DNA of 64,000 nucleotides, taken from Methylobacterium gnaphalii (GTDB lineage: Bacteria > Pseudomonadota > Alphaproteobacteria > Rhizobiales > Beijerinckiaceae). Numbering within the stretch: the first letter of the stretch is position 1; each line of letters begins with the position of its first letter. Below are positions 6,715 to 14,936 of this stretch, piece by piece. Location of the stretch: the NCBI RefSeq assembly GCF_007992215.1, contig NZ_BJZV01000007.1, positions 62,001-126,000 of the forward strand, read 5' to 3'. The notes beneath the pieces are model-generated. The model saw nothing but the letters and a program-made list of their open reading frames with translations, had not been told where the DNA came from and ran no database searches. The translations under genes and the position numbers were made by a program.

Positions 6715-6913
6715 CGGTTTAACGTCCGGACGGCTGTCGAGGTTCTGGTAGGTGCGGGCTGGGGCTACAGCAGGGCCGAACGCGAAAGGCGCTCCCCGGG
6801 TTTTGCGGGCGTCCTGGCCACCAGCGGTACTGAGATGCCTTTTTCCCCGCGAGGCGCCGCACCAGGGGGAGGGCCTGAGGAGCTACATGGCGACCTCCTG
6901 GCCGGAAACGAGA

Positions 6914-6943
6914 ACGGCCCCGGCGGATGTCCGCCGAGGCCGT
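6914..6943 (-). terminator. GC-rich terminator hairpin behind the protease gene
   Basis: Fourteen-base arms ACGGCCCCGGCGGA (6914-6927) and TCCGCCGAGGCCGT (6930-6943) with a 2-base loop and a single mismatch that is a G-U wobble in the minus-strand RNA. A modest T-rich stretch follows on the minus strand. Lies 45 bp after the protease stop. Confidence 0.7.
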
Positions 6944-6988
6944 CTACAAATTCGCAGGGTCGGGAATGCCACAAGCGAAGGTTGGCAG

Positions 6989-7633
6989 TCAAGCGCCATT
7001 CGGCAGCGGCTTCCTTCTCGACAGGGCGCTATCAATCACCATTCGTATTGCTTGGGACATGAGAGCCGTTCCGTGGCCATTGGAGCCCACGACCATTCCT
7101 AGAAGCTCGCCATGCTTCGAGATCATCGGTCCGCCAGAAAAACCGTGCGATGCAAGCGGCGCGAAGTGAATAGCGCCGCCGGGATTATATCCTATGATCG
7201 ATGCATCGATCTGCTTCTCCGGATCCGGCCAATTATCGACGGCCGTTGGATAGCCGCATACCGCGACTCGGTCTCCAACCTCCGCTTGCCAGTCCTCCAG
7301 TTCGAATACTTCAACGTCAACGTATTCGAGAATTGCCTCATCAACAGCGAATGCAATAATGTCGATGACGTGGCCACTTTCATCTTTGACGTGAGCGAAC
7401 CCTGGTTTCGGCTCAGGCGTCTCACGGATCATAGGAATTAAAATTTTTCCCTTGTCGGTCATCACCGCTAGATCTTTAGGCCACTCTGTCCAATTGCTGT
7501 GAATCGGTCGTTCAGTGACCGCGACATGGGCTACAGTGATCAGCCAAAGCTCGCCGCTATACTTCGCGAGTATGCCAGAGGCACCGTTTGAGCCTGCGGA
7601 AGTTTGTACAGAGACGGGAACGGATCGATTCAT
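6989..7633 (-). CDS. Trypsin-like serine protease, lower-GC cargo gene
   Basis: 214 aa from ATG 7633. Chymotrypsin-fold features are visible: oxyanion-side start NGASGILAKY, catalytic His in LITVAHVAV, a candidate catalytic Asp in DIIAFAVDE, and catalytic Ser in GFSGGPMI, followed by GELLGMVVGS. No signal peptide, so it is probably cytoplasmic. Its base composition and codon use are clearly more AT-rich than its neighbours. It has its own terminator (6914-6943), so it behaves as an independent moron. Trypsin-like domains occur alone or as effectors in bacterial defence genes, but no partner is present; a defence or superinfection role is speculation. Confidence 0.8.
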   Translation of the reverse strand: MNRSVPVSVQTSAGSNGASGILAKYSGELWLITVAHVAVTERPIHSNWTEWPKDLAVMTDKGKILIPMIRETPEPKPGFAHVKDESGHVIDIIAFAVDEAILEYVDVEVFELEDWQAEVGDRVAVCGYPTAVDNWPDPEKQIDASIIGYNPGGAIHFAPLASHGFSGGPMISKHGELLGMVVGSNGHGTALMSQAIRMVIDSALSRRKPLPNGA

Positions 7634-7740
7634 TGTTCGTGGCACTCGAATTCTGCAAGTGCCACGAGCCTTAACGAGCAATTGTCAGCCTACAAGGGAG
7701 AACACTCGATCCTCCCCGGTAGGTTAAGAAGGACGCCTTA

Positions 7741-8667
7741 TCAGGCTGTCTCCGCCGGAGCGTCCGTCCCGCGATGGTAGATGTGTCGGACCTCGGAGTT
7801 GCGCCGCGGGCGTTGGCGCCGGCCGGCAACGCGGCGATCCTTCAGGACCTCGGTTCGTGGCGCGAGGTTCGGCAGTGGCGGTACTGTCGCCTCCGGGGCC
7901 TCGTATGCCTCCGTCCAGGGGCTCCGTGGCGCTGACAGGCCTTCCAGCTCGATCGACGAAAGGCCCATGACCCGGAGGTGCTCGGCGACCTGCTGCAGCC
8001 CGGCCCACCAGCCGGCGTAGCGTAGGCGATCAAGGGCGACGGTCGCCGCGCTGGGGGCATACTGGATCTTGCAGAAGGCCCCCGTCGGATAGGTCCCCTT
8101 GCGCACTGGCTTCGTCGGCAGATCGTGCTCGACGATGATCGGCTTGCCCTGTGCGTCCTCGTACTCACGCGCCTCACGGACCCAGACCGTGATCTGGCCG
8201 GTCACCGAGCGGACCGCGACGACGGTGACTTGGTCGCTCGTGTCGGGCCGGGTGCGCGACGTCGCGCAATTCGTCATTACCGCGATCGTCTCGCGCCGCG
8301 CCTTCTCCATCAGGCCGGCCTGGTCGTAGTTCTCGCCGATCTTGTAGGGAACGTCGAAGCCCCACAGGTCGAGCTTGTCGACGTCGCAGCCCTTCACGGC
8401 ATTGCCGATGAGGACCGCGTCCGGATGGGGCTCGCCCATCGCGGCCGGGAAACCCGGGTCTACGTTGTTCCAGTTGTCGATGCGGGCGCCGAAGACGCCG
8501 GCGCGCCACATCGGATGGACCGACATGGTCGGGGCCGCGCTGATGCGGCGATCAGCTTGAGCTTTCGGCAGCTCTTCGCGAAATGCCCATGACAGAGCTT
8601 GCTCGATGTCGAGCTTGCGCTTCTTAGACTTGCTGGTGGTGGTGCTGGACGTTCCGACGACCGACAC
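7741..8667 (-). CDS. Phage hypothetical protein, about 308 aa
   Basis: Large soluble protein. The GTG start at 8667 is chosen for the AAAGG sequence nine bases upstream; GTG 8724 and TTG 8730 are in-frame alternatives. N-terminal basic linker (SKSKKRK) then LDIEQALSWAFREELPK, a motif I have seen in other alphaproteobacterial prophage proteins without a known function. The C-terminus is Pro/Arg-rich. It lies between the protease and a DUF6894 gene, all on the minus strand. No catalytic signature is visible. Confidence 0.7.
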   Translation of the reverse strand: MSVVGTSSTTTSKSKKRKLDIEQALSWAFREELPKAQADRRISAAPTMSVHPMWRAGVFGARIDNWNNVDPGFPAAMGEPHPDAVLIGNAVKGCDVDKLDLWGFDVPYKIGENYDQAGLMEKARRETIAVMTNCATSRTRPDTSDQVTVVAVRSVTGQITVWVREAREYEDAQGKPIIVEHDLPTKPVRKGTYPTGAFCKIQYAPSAATVALDRLRYAGWWAGLQQVAEHLRVMGLSSIELEGLSAPRSPWTEAYEAPEATVPPLPNLAPRTEVLKDRRVAGRRQRPRRNSEVRHIYHRGTDAPAETA

Positions 8668-8791
8668 GGGCTGATGCCTTTGGACGGAGTGCGATAATCG
8701 CCGATCCGGGGCTATCGCCGTCACCGTCAAGCAAAATCTGCAGCTGCGCTCGGCGCGACCGAGTGCGCGTCGCCCGTGCCCCCCCGCGGCC

Positions 8792-9004
8792 CTAGACTGG
8801 CAGTCGGTGCAGCTCGGTTCCTATCTGGTCTCGAATGACGAGCGTCCAACCCTCACCGTCGGCCAGCTCACCTGTATCGCGCAGCTCCTCGATGGTGAGT
8901 TCGGCTTGTTCGATTGCGATCGAGAGACTGCCCACCTCGACGCCATCCTCGTCACAAATCGTCTCGGCGCCACGTACTAGGTCGAAGTGAAACCGCGCAG
9001 CCAT
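8792..9004 (-). CDS. DUF6894-type small protein
   Basis: 70 aa from ATG 9004 with a GGGAGA ribosome-binding site. The pattern (M)AARFHFDLVRGAETICDEDG, a run of hydrophobic and acidic helix residues, and a C-terminal strand matches the DUF6894 family, which is very abundant in Methylobacteriaceae and rhizobia. Function unknown. Its promoter should lie in the AT-rich gap at 9005-9180. Confidence 0.75.
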   Translation of the reverse strand: MAARFHFDLVRGAETICDEDGVEVGSLSIAIEQAELTIEELRDTGELADGEGWTLVIRDQIGTELHRLPV

Positions 9005-9174
9005 AGCGTTCTCCCAGATTTAATTGCTGCGCCTTATGCGACCAAATAATTTAGTGGCGAAGCTTAACTCTTCGGCGGTTTGCTAAGAATTCGACCCACT
9101 CAGGACGCGTACGTAATCAATATCCGCTTGCTTTCGCGGAAAATAACGACTTACAACTAACGCCTACCAGCGGG

Positions 9175-9321
9175 GTGTATGTCGTGTTTCAGGCGGGCGA
9201 AGGCCACGTATTACCTCCTACGGAGGCAGTTCCCGAGCCCCCAAATCCCGTGCGCGACCATGTTCGCAAGGTTCTAAAGAGGCTCGGCACGCACCTCGAC
9301 GGGAAGCGCCGCGGCGACTGA
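9175..9321 (+). CDS. Possible small ORF in an otherwise empty 405-bp gap
   Basis: 48 codons from GTG 9175 (GTG 9184 also in frame), ending KRLGTHLDGKRRGD. The frame shows weak GC3 bias, and a second frame from ATG 9179 is open for 32 codons, so the coding frame is not certain. The flanking 9005-9174 is AT-rich and probably promoter DNA; 9322-9409 shows nothing. Confidence 0.3.
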   Translation: MYVVFQAGEGHVLPPTEAVPEPPNPVRDHVRKVLKRLGTHLDGKRRGD

Positions 9322-9409
9322 CCCTGATCTTTGGGTCTGAAAGTTACCAAATCGTAAAAATTTCAACGCCTGCAGCGGCGCGAAAGCAGTAGCCGTTATT
9401 CGCTAGTCG

Positions 9410-9823
9410 TTACCCTGGTCTGAATAGTTGGCCAGGGTAGCGGGTTGGTCGTCCACCTTCCACACCATCGTTGTTGAGCGCGAGCACCAAGGCCGTCAAC
9501 GACCTATCGACGTTGCGCTCGGCCGTCTTCTCCGACCAGCCGTTCCGCTTGCAGGCCTGGGCGAAGGAGAGATCCCGGTCGGCCGGGTTGGCCTTGGCCG
9601 TGCACCAAGCCCCGAGCTGCCGGCGGTGAACGGAGTCTGTGACGCAGGCCCGCAGCAACCTCCGGAACGCGACATCCGCCGCGGGCTCGCGCTGGGCCGC
9701 CATGATCGGCGAGGCCGGCAGCGCGGGCTTGTAGGCGTTGAGCAACGCGATCGCCCAGGCCGTGACGGCGCGAACCGTGTAGCGCGGAGGGTAAGCCCGG
9801 GCGATGTGTCGTTGGGCGTTCAT
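9410..9823 (-). CDS. Phage protein with C-terminal HTH-like segment
   Basis: 137 aa from ATG 9823. The last third (LSFAQACKRNGWSEKTAERNVDRSLTAL) reads like a sigma-70 region 4 or FIS-like helix-turn-helix, while the N-terminal part is helical. A late-gene activator or small terminase-like role would suit the shape and its position between replication and morphogenesis sides, but neither can be shown. Confidence 0.6.
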   Translation of the reverse strand: MNAQRHIARAYPPRYTVRAVTAWAIALLNAYKPALPASPIMAAQREPAADVAFRRLLRACVTDSVHRRQLGAWCTAKANPADRDLSFAQACKRNGWSEKTAERNVDRSLTALVLALNNDGVEGGRPTRYPGQLFRPG

Positions 9824-9906
9824 CGCCGTCAGGGCAGCTCATCCAAATACGCGGGGACAGGATTGATCGGGTTCGGGTATTTCCCCGCCGAAGAGAAAAC
9901 CGACTG

Positions 9907-10167
9907 GTGAGCAGGACGACCTTGGCCCCCGATCAAGTCTCGATCATCGAAGCTGCAACCTTCACCCTCGGCTGCCTCGGCATCCACGCCATGCGCGCGC
10001 AAGCCGCGAAGGTGACGATGGCACTCGGCGTCACGCTGATGCTGCTGGCTGGCATGGTGGCCGTCAGCTTCGTAGCGACCGAAGTCGCCTCCGCAGCCGG
10101 ACATGCCAAGCCTGGTACCGAGACGAAGGTGCAATGGGGCGACGACATCGTGATCGGATCCGACTGA
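9907..10167 (+). CDS. Small membrane protein, 86 aa
   Basis: GTG start at 9907. Very high GC3 on this strand marks it as real; the antisense ORF (9829-10134) is the shadow. Amphipathic N-terminus, then one long membrane helix (ALGVTLMLLAGMVAVSFVA) and a polar C-terminus ending VIGSD. It is on the plus strand between minus-strand genes, 86 bp from the iteron array. Function unknown. Confidence 0.55.
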   Translation: MSRTTLAPDQVSIIEAATFTLGCLGIHAMRAQAAKVTMALGVTLMLLAGMVAVSFVATEVASAAGHAKPGTETKVQWGDDIVIGSD

Positions 10168-10253
10168 CCGCTACCCGGACGGCGCATTCTCGTCACCTGC
10201 AGCACCGTCCTGTTTCTGAACTGACCCACGTCCGCCCCCCCGCTTTGCCACCC

Positions 10254-10500
10254 TGTCCTACCTGTCCCACCTCACTTTCAGAGGTAGGACACGATAAGCC
10301 GTTGATATTGTTGGTAGTGTCCTACCTGTCCTACCTGTCCTACCTTTTGGAGAAGTCACGACGAAAAAGTAGAAACTGCCTCACGCGCATGCGCGCGTAC
10401 GAGGGAGAAGGTAGGACAGGTAGGACAGGCCGGACACCTGCTGATTTTTCAATGGGTTAGAAGTGTCCTACCTCGGATTGCAGGTAGGACAGGTAGGACA
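10254..10500. repeat. Array of twelve 9-bp repeats, candidate replication origin
   Basis: Core TGTCCTACC. Forward copies: 10254, 10263 (TGTCCCACC), 10318, 10327, 10336, 10464. Reverse copies (GGTAGGACA): 10283, 10410, 10419, 10428 (GGCCGGACA), 10483, 10492. Units within a block abut with an exact 9-bp period; a forward triple faces a reverse triple across 65 bp, and a forward single faces a reverse double across 10 bp. AT-rich stretches lie at 10291-10317 and 10441-10460. The array ends three bases before the primase-helicase stop. Iterons beside a replication gene suggest an origin; an RNA hairpin/terminator system is the alternative. Confidence 0.75.
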
Positions 10501-10503
10501 CTT

Positions 10504-11952
10504 TCAATCATCACAGTCACTTAGCTCCGGTTTGTCCTCGTCGTCCTGCCACGACACGGCTTGGCCGAGGGCCTTCTCGAAAGCCGCACGGCACTCGCTG
10601 AGCGTCGGCAGCGCGTAGAACCACACCCGCCGTCGACCCATGTCGTAGTCTTCGTACCGACGGACGCGGTTTAGCCTAGGGATGAGCTTGCGCAGGCGAG
10701 CGCCCAGCACGGTCTCGGCGCTCTTTCGTCGGAGGCCTCGTCGCTCGGAGGCCGCGAAGTAGTCGTCGCGCATCTCGTCGACGCCAACCTCATGTGGCCA
10801 GTGATCGAGCTTGCTGGTCGGGGAGCCAGACATCAGCCGGTCGAGCCACCAGCCATCGACGCCGTCGAGCGAGAGGATCTTCTGCTCGAGCAGCGCGTCG
10901 GTGCGTGGCACCTTGCGAAGGTCGACCGTCGAAAGGTCGAAGGCCAGCAGGTCGTGGAGCAGGGCCTCGCGGCCGCCGTTGCGCAGCTCTGCATCGAGCT
11001 CGGCGAAGTAGGCGCTGTTCTGGGCGACGCGTGGATTGACGTCGAGGACGCAGTATCGCCGGCCGTCCTTGCCGACGGGCACCACGAAGTCCTCGTTCGA
11101 GGTCATCAGCACGCGGACGTAGTTTTTCAGCCGGATCGGATCGACGCCCTTCGACTCGATCATCTGCTCGCCGGCGCTGATCAGGCCCTTCAGACGGCCC
11201 TCGGCGTGCTTGTCGCCGGCCCAGACCGCCTCGTCGGCCTGCAGGAGGAGGCAGGACGCCATGTGGGCATTGAACTGGCCGGTCAGGTACCGGGGCGAGT
11301 CGATCAGGAAGTAGTGGCTCGGGATCAACGAACCGATCACCTCGCCGATCTTCGTCTTGCCCGAGCCCTCGCCGCCGCGGAGCACGATCGACACGCCCAT
11401 GCGCTCGCGCGGCCGCTGCAGGATGTGCGCGAAGAACGCGAACACCCAGCGGTAGATCTCCTCGTTGCCGTTGCAGATGTTGTTCAGCAGGTGGTCGCGG
11501 AAGGTGGCGTACGAGCCGCCACGCTTCGGAACGCAGCTCCAGCCGCGCCAGAGATTGTAGTAGCCCGGCGTGCCGCCGGCCTGGCTCGGATCGGGGTTAC
11601 GATCCGGATGGAATTCGACGCCGTCGTACTGCCGGCGCTGGCGATCGCCGAGCCAGCGCTTGGCCCAGGACATCTTCTTCACGTCCTTGGCCTCGGGGTC
11701 CCAGGCCTCGGTGAAGAGGTTCAGCGACCACTGCCGGAAGGCCTCGAGCGTCAGGAAGCGGATACGCTGGTCGACGGGCGCGTCCGCCTTCTCGCGGATG
11801 ACGACAGCCTTCGAGCCGACGAGGAGGAACGCGAACTCGTCGTTCATCAGGTCGAGGCTGTAGCCGCCGGCGTCGATGTCGACGTCCTCGGGTCGGCGCG
11901 CCTTCTTCTTCGACTTCTTGGCCTGGGAGAGGAGGGTGACCGCCGCCGTCAT
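10504..11952 (-). CDS. Phage primase-helicase, DUF5906-type (SF3-like helicase domain)
   Basis: 482 aa. Walker A GGEGSGKT at residues 193-200, Walker B LLLQADEAVW at about 236-245, a sensor-type MTSNEDFVVP (283-292) and an arginine-finger candidate in GKDGRRY (295-301): the layout of DUF5906/D5-type helicases that unwind phage replication forks. The N-terminal 150 residues hold no recognisable primase catalytic motif, so a separate primase or host primase may act with it. GTGA/ATGA-type overlap with the gene upstream at 11949, and its 3' end touches the iteron array. It is the end of the leftward early operon. Confidence 0.88.
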   Translation of the reverse strand: MTAAVTLLSQAKKSKKKARRPEDVDIDAGGYSLDLMNDEFAFLLVGSKAVVIREKADAPVDQRIRFLTLEAFRQWSLNLFTEAWDPEAKDVKKMSWAKRWLGDRQRRQYDGVEFHPDRNPDPSQAGGTPGYYNLWRGWSCVPKRGGSYATFRDHLLNNICNGNEEIYRWVFAFFAHILQRPRERMGVSIVLRGGEGSGKTKIGEVIGSLIPSHYFLIDSPRYLTGQFNAHMASCLLLQADEAVWAGDKHAEGRLKGLISAGEQMIESKGVDPIRLKNYVRVLMTSNEDFVVPVGKDGRRYCVLDVNPRVAQNSAYFAELDAELRNGGREALLHDLLAFDLSTVDLRKVPRTDALLEQKILSLDGVDGWWLDRLMSGSPTSKLDHWPHEVGVDEMRDDYFAASERRGLRRKSAETVLGARLRKLIPRLNRVRRYEDYDMGRRRVWFYALPTLSECRAAFEKALGQAVSWQDDEDKPELSDCDD

Positions 11953-12683
11953 GCCGCAGCCCTCGCTGCAGCGGCCTCGGGCACCAGGATCTTGGGCATA
12001 CGCACCTTGCGCAGCATGGCATCGAGCGCTTCGCCCTGCGCGACGTCGGCCGCCTGCAGGGCCGGCTCAGCCAGCAGAATGGGACGGGCTAGGGTTTCGT
12101 GGACGACGACGACCCCGACGCGGCCGCCGGCGAGCCAGGGCAGGGGATCGGCGTGGACCGGGAGGGCTGCCGACCCTTGGGGGCGGAAGCCGGTCAGGAG
12201 ACCGCTGAGGCCGAACAGGGTCGCGAGGCGGCTAGACTTCGGGTGCCAGGCGACGAGGTCCTCGACGGCGCCGTCGGGCGCGAGCGCCGGGAGGATCAGC
12301 GCCGGCACGGTCTCGTCGGGATCCACGCGGCGCTCGCCGTCGAAGTCGAAGCGGCCGCGTGCGCCGAAGACGACGCGGGCTCGACGGACCTCGAAGGCCA
12401 GCGTGATCGGCAGGCGCGCGGGATCGCGGCCGCCGTGCCAGACCCGGGCGTAGACTGCCCAGCCTTCGGCCGCGGGGTCGACCTCGTAGCCCGCCAGCAT
12501 GAACGGCGAGACGCCGCCCTGGGCGAACCAGTCGAGCTCGACCTGCCGCAGGCGGCCGCAGCCGCGGAAGTACTCCGCGGCGTCCGCGCGCGCTGAGCGC
12601 ACACGCGGCATCCTGGCCGGCCGGGCGGCAGCAACTTGCGCCTGCTCGATCCGCGCCGTGAACGTGTCGACGATCGCGCTCAT
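11949..12683 (-). CDS. Replication-operon hypothetical protein, 244 aa
   Basis: ATG 12683 overlaps the helicase stop (ATGA); upstream extension is open but would run through the helicase gene. Beta-rich middle (LPITLAFEVRRARVVFGARG) and a late segment with GGRVGVVVVHETLARPILL, which resembles a Toprim-like strand-loop but lacks a clear acidic DxD. Placed between helicase and primase-helicase, so a primase accessory or DNA-binding role is plausible; not demonstrated. Confidence 0.65.
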   Translation of the reverse strand: MSAIVDTFTARIEQAQVAAARPARMPRVRSARADAAEYFRGCGRLRQVELDWFAQGGVSPFMLAGYEVDPAAEGWAVYARVWHGGRDPARLPITLAFEVRRARVVFGARGRFDFDGERRVDPDETVPALILPALAPDGAVEDLVAWHPKSSRLATLFGLSGLLTGFRPQGSAALPVHADPLPWLAGGRVGVVVVHETLARPILLAEPALQAADVAQGEALDAMLRKVRMPKILVPEAAAARAAA

Positions 12684-13798
12684 GGCACCACCACCGTCAC
12701 GCGCTCGGCCGCCCGGGTCAGGCCGGTGTACAAATGGCGGGCCCGGTCCTCGCGGAACACGCTGCTCTCGTCGACGAGCAGCACGTCCTTCCACTGCGAG
12801 CCCTGCGCCTTGTGGACGGTGAGCGCGTAGCCAAACGTGAATTCGTCGCGATCCCGCTTCGCCTCGTAGGGCACGTCCTCCTCACGGCCGGAGAAGAACC
12901 CCTCCGGAACGCGGATATCGGCCTTGTGGCCGGGGACGTCGTTCGAGGAGACGCTCATCTTGAAGGTCGAACCGTCGGCATCGCCGAGCTTGTCGACCGT
13001 CCAGAGGCCGCCGTTGAGCAGCCCGAGCTCCTTGTTGTTCTTCAGGCAGACAAGCCGGTCACCGGTCTCCGGCACGCCGGGCCGGCGGCCCTGCAGGGCA
13101 CGCATCTTCGCGTTGAAGGTGCGCCGCGTATCGTTGCGGCCGACCAGGACCTGCTCGGCCTCCATCACCGCTCGCTGCCCGGGCCGGCCGGTGATGACGC
13201 GACTTTCACCGTAGCTGCCGACCTGCAGGTGCCGTCCCTGCCGGACTTCCATCGACATGCGGATGATCGGGTTGTCTGCGGCCTGTCGATGGATCTCGGT
13301 GAGCATGAAGTCGGGCTCGACCGAGGTGAAGAAGCCGGCGCCGCGAACCGGCGGCAGCTGAGCCGGGTCACCCAGGACGAGCAGCGGCGTGCCGAACGAG
13401 AGCAGGTCCTTGCCGAGGCGCTCGTCGACCATCGAACACTCGTCGATGACGACGAGATCGGCGCCGTCGACCTCGGACAGGGGGTTAAGCCCGAACTTCA
13501 TGACGGTGCGCACGACCTCGCCCGTCTTGTCGTCGAGGATCTCTTCCTCGAACGAGTTGTAGATCAGGGAGTGGATCGTGCGGGCGCCGGTGCAGCCCTT
13601 GCCCTGCAGGACGAGGGCTGCTTTGCCGGTGAAGGCCGCGAACAGCACCGTACCACTGATGCCCGAGGCGATCTCCTTGGCGAGGGTCGTCTTACCGGTG
13701 CCGGCATATCCGGCCAGGTAGAAAACCTGGTCGTCGGAATTCTGATGCCAGTCCGCGATCGCCTGCAGCGCTTGGTCCTGTTGCGGAGACCACGTCAT
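12680..13798 (-). CDS. RecD/Dda-like SF1 DNA helicase, phage
   Basis: 372 aa. Walker A GYAGTGKT (30-37), motif Ia AAFTGKAA (54-61), Walker [11 protein letters not shown] (117-126), motif [11 protein letters not shown] (143-150), and near the C-terminus the UvrD_C_2 signature [13 protein letters not shown] with a final LYTGLTRA. This is a complete small SF1B 5'-3' helicase of the Dda/RecD2 type. It overlaps both neighbours by four bases. It is closely similar throughout to the chromosomal helicase at 43878-44996. Likely role: fork or recombination helicase in phage replication. Confidence 0.9.
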   Translation of the reverse strand: MTWSPQQDQALQAIADWHQNSDDQVFYLAGYAGTGKTTLAKEIASGISGTVLFAAFTGKAALVLQGKGCTGARTIHSLIYNSFEEEILDDKTGEVVRTVMKFGLNPLSEVDGADLVVIDECSMVDERLGKDLLSFGTPLLVLGDPAQLPPVRGAGFFTSVEPDFMLTEIHRQAADNPIIRMSMEVRQGRHLQVGSYGESRVITGRPGQRAVMEAEQVLVGRNDTRRTFNAKMRALQGRRPGVPETGDRLVCLKNNKELGLLNGGLWTVDKLGDADGSTFKMSVSSNDVPGHKADIRVPEGFFSGREEDVPYEAKRDRDEFTFGYALTVHKAQGSQWKDVLLVDESSVFREDRARHLYTGLTRAAERVTVVVP

Positions 13799-14103
13799 CG
13801 CGAGATCCCCCGCCGCTGCGGGCCCGAACTGCGGTGCCGAGGCTCTTCGAGGAGATGGACGCGGTCGAGGTTGGCGAGGTGGACAGCCGCGATCTCGATG
13901 AGCTGACGCAGGTCGCGCGCCTCGAGCTCGCGCGCCTCCGGGTTGCCGGCCGGCATGACGGCGAGCGCGGCCGCGGCCGATTCCGCGCGGCGCATGTAGC
14001 CTTCGGCGCGCACGAGAACGGCGTCGAGACCGGCGAAGCGGTTCATCAGCGCCTGCTCGGCCACTTGCTGCGAGGCGATCCAGTCGGAGGATGGCTGGCC
14101 CAC
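13795..14103 (-). CDS. Phage hypothetical protein, 102 aa
   Basis: GTG 14103 is chosen, 4 bp after the upstream stop; the longer ORF would overlap that gene in another frame. Nearly all alpha-helical (SQQVAEQALMNRFAGLDAVL..., EARELEARDLRQLIEIAAVH) with a basic C-terminal tail. Four-base overlap with the helicase start. A helicase accessory role is possible but unsupported. Confidence 0.6.
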   Translation of the reverse strand: MGQPSSDWIASQQVAEQALMNRFAGLDAVLVRAEGYMRRAESAAAALAVMPAGNPEARELEARDLRQLIEIAAVHLANLDRVHLLEEPRHRSSGPQRRGISR

Positions 14104-14107
14104 GGCG

Positions 14108-14344
14108 CTACCTCGCAGACCAGGACTGCGGGGTGTCGGAGCCGAACAGACCATCAGCCCGGGGCACCATGTACGGGGACGCGATCGCGGCCTCGGCCGA
14201 GGCTGTCTCGACAGCGCGGCCCGACGGCGCGAGGGCATAGGATTTCCGGCGGCCGCGATCGTGCGACATGACCAGCGTCTGGCCGGCACGGCATCGGGCG
14301 ATGACCCGTTGCACGTTAGGGGGAAGGTCGTAGACGGAGGACAC
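14108..14344 (-). CDS. Small phage protein, 78 aa
   Basis: ATG 14344 (MSSVYDLPPNVQRVIARCRAG). Basic N-terminal helix with LVMSHDRGRRKSYALAPSGR, a helix-strand-strand shape seen in small wing-type DNA-binding proteins, and a conserved-looking end DGLFGSDTPQSW. It lies 4 bp before the next gene. Function unknown; possibly DNA-binding. Confidence 0.6.
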   Translation of the reverse strand: MSSVYDLPPNVQRVIARCRAGQTLVMSHDRGRRKSYALAPSGRAVETASAEAAIASPYMVPRADGLFGSDTPQSWSAR

Positions 14345-14348
14345 GGCG

Positions 14349-14936
14349 CTACCCCGCCGCCATGAGGGTGGGCGGGGTCGGATCGAACTTCGTCAGTTCA
14401 TTCCCGAAGGCCTCCCAGCCAGGTCGGGAGACGCGCGCGAACAGATCCGCGCGGCGGAACAGGTGTGGGCAACGATCGTCGACGAGCGCGTAGAACTCCT
14501 CGGGCTTGCGCGAATGCTCGCGTCGCACGCCCTGGAAGAGGCCCGGAAAGGCCTTGTGCTGCGGCTCGCCGAAGGTCGCCAACAGGACAGGCTCACACAT
14601 GGCCCGCACGCGGTAGCCCGTGCCGATCGCCGGCTTGCCGCTAGGATGCCGCTTATCCCAGACGATGAGCGACTTGTACGTGAAGCCCCAGGTGCGAATG
14701 CAGGCGAGCTGCAGCTCGAGCAGCGGCCAGGTCCCGAAGCACAGCAGCAGGCAGTTGCCGGCCGCGAGCATGTGCACCGGGAACTGCCGTGCGATCTCGG
14801 CGGGCGGCAGGCAAGTGTACTGCGCGCCGGCACCCTTCTTCTCGCCGTTGACCGAGTACGACTCGTACTTCCACGGTGGGTCCGCGACGATCAGATCGTA
14901 GGAGAGCGGGCGCAGGGCGCCGAAGGGCCACGTCAC
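14349..14936 (-). CDS. MT-A70-family adenine methyltransferase
   Basis: 195 aa from GTG 14936 (GTGA overlap with rusA). The catalytic DPPW is at residues 19-22 after IVADPPWKYESY; the family-typical LIVWDK and CEPVLLATFG follow, then HSRKPEEFYALVD near the C-terminus. This is the length and motif order of phage MT-A70 enzymes that methylate adenine N6 in DNA. It sits with replication genes, so modification of nascent phage DNA is the likely role. One of three methylases in the prophage. Confidence 0.9.
   Translation of the reverse strand: MTWPFGALRPLSYDLIVADPPWKYESYSVNGEKKGAGAQYTCLPPAEIARQFPVHMLAAGNCLLLCFGTWPLLELQLACIRTWGFTYKSLIVWDKRHPSGKPAIGTGYRVRAMCEPVLLATFGEPQHKAFPGLFQGVRREHSRKPEEFYALVDDRCPHLFRRADLFARVSRPGWEAFGNELTKFDPTPPTLMAAG

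Noticed and set aside
9829-10134. Minus-strand 101-aa ORF
   Set aside because: The overlapping plus-strand frame has much stronger third-position GC and a clean membrane helix.
10254-10500. CRISPR array
   Set aside because: Repeats are 9 bp, abutting, in both orientations, with no unique spacers and no cas genes; iterons fit better.
10792-12453. 553-codon plus-strand ORF opposite the primase-helicase
   Set aside because: Low-complexity Arg/Ala/Val/Glu antisense translation; the minus-strand frame contains clear helicase motifs.
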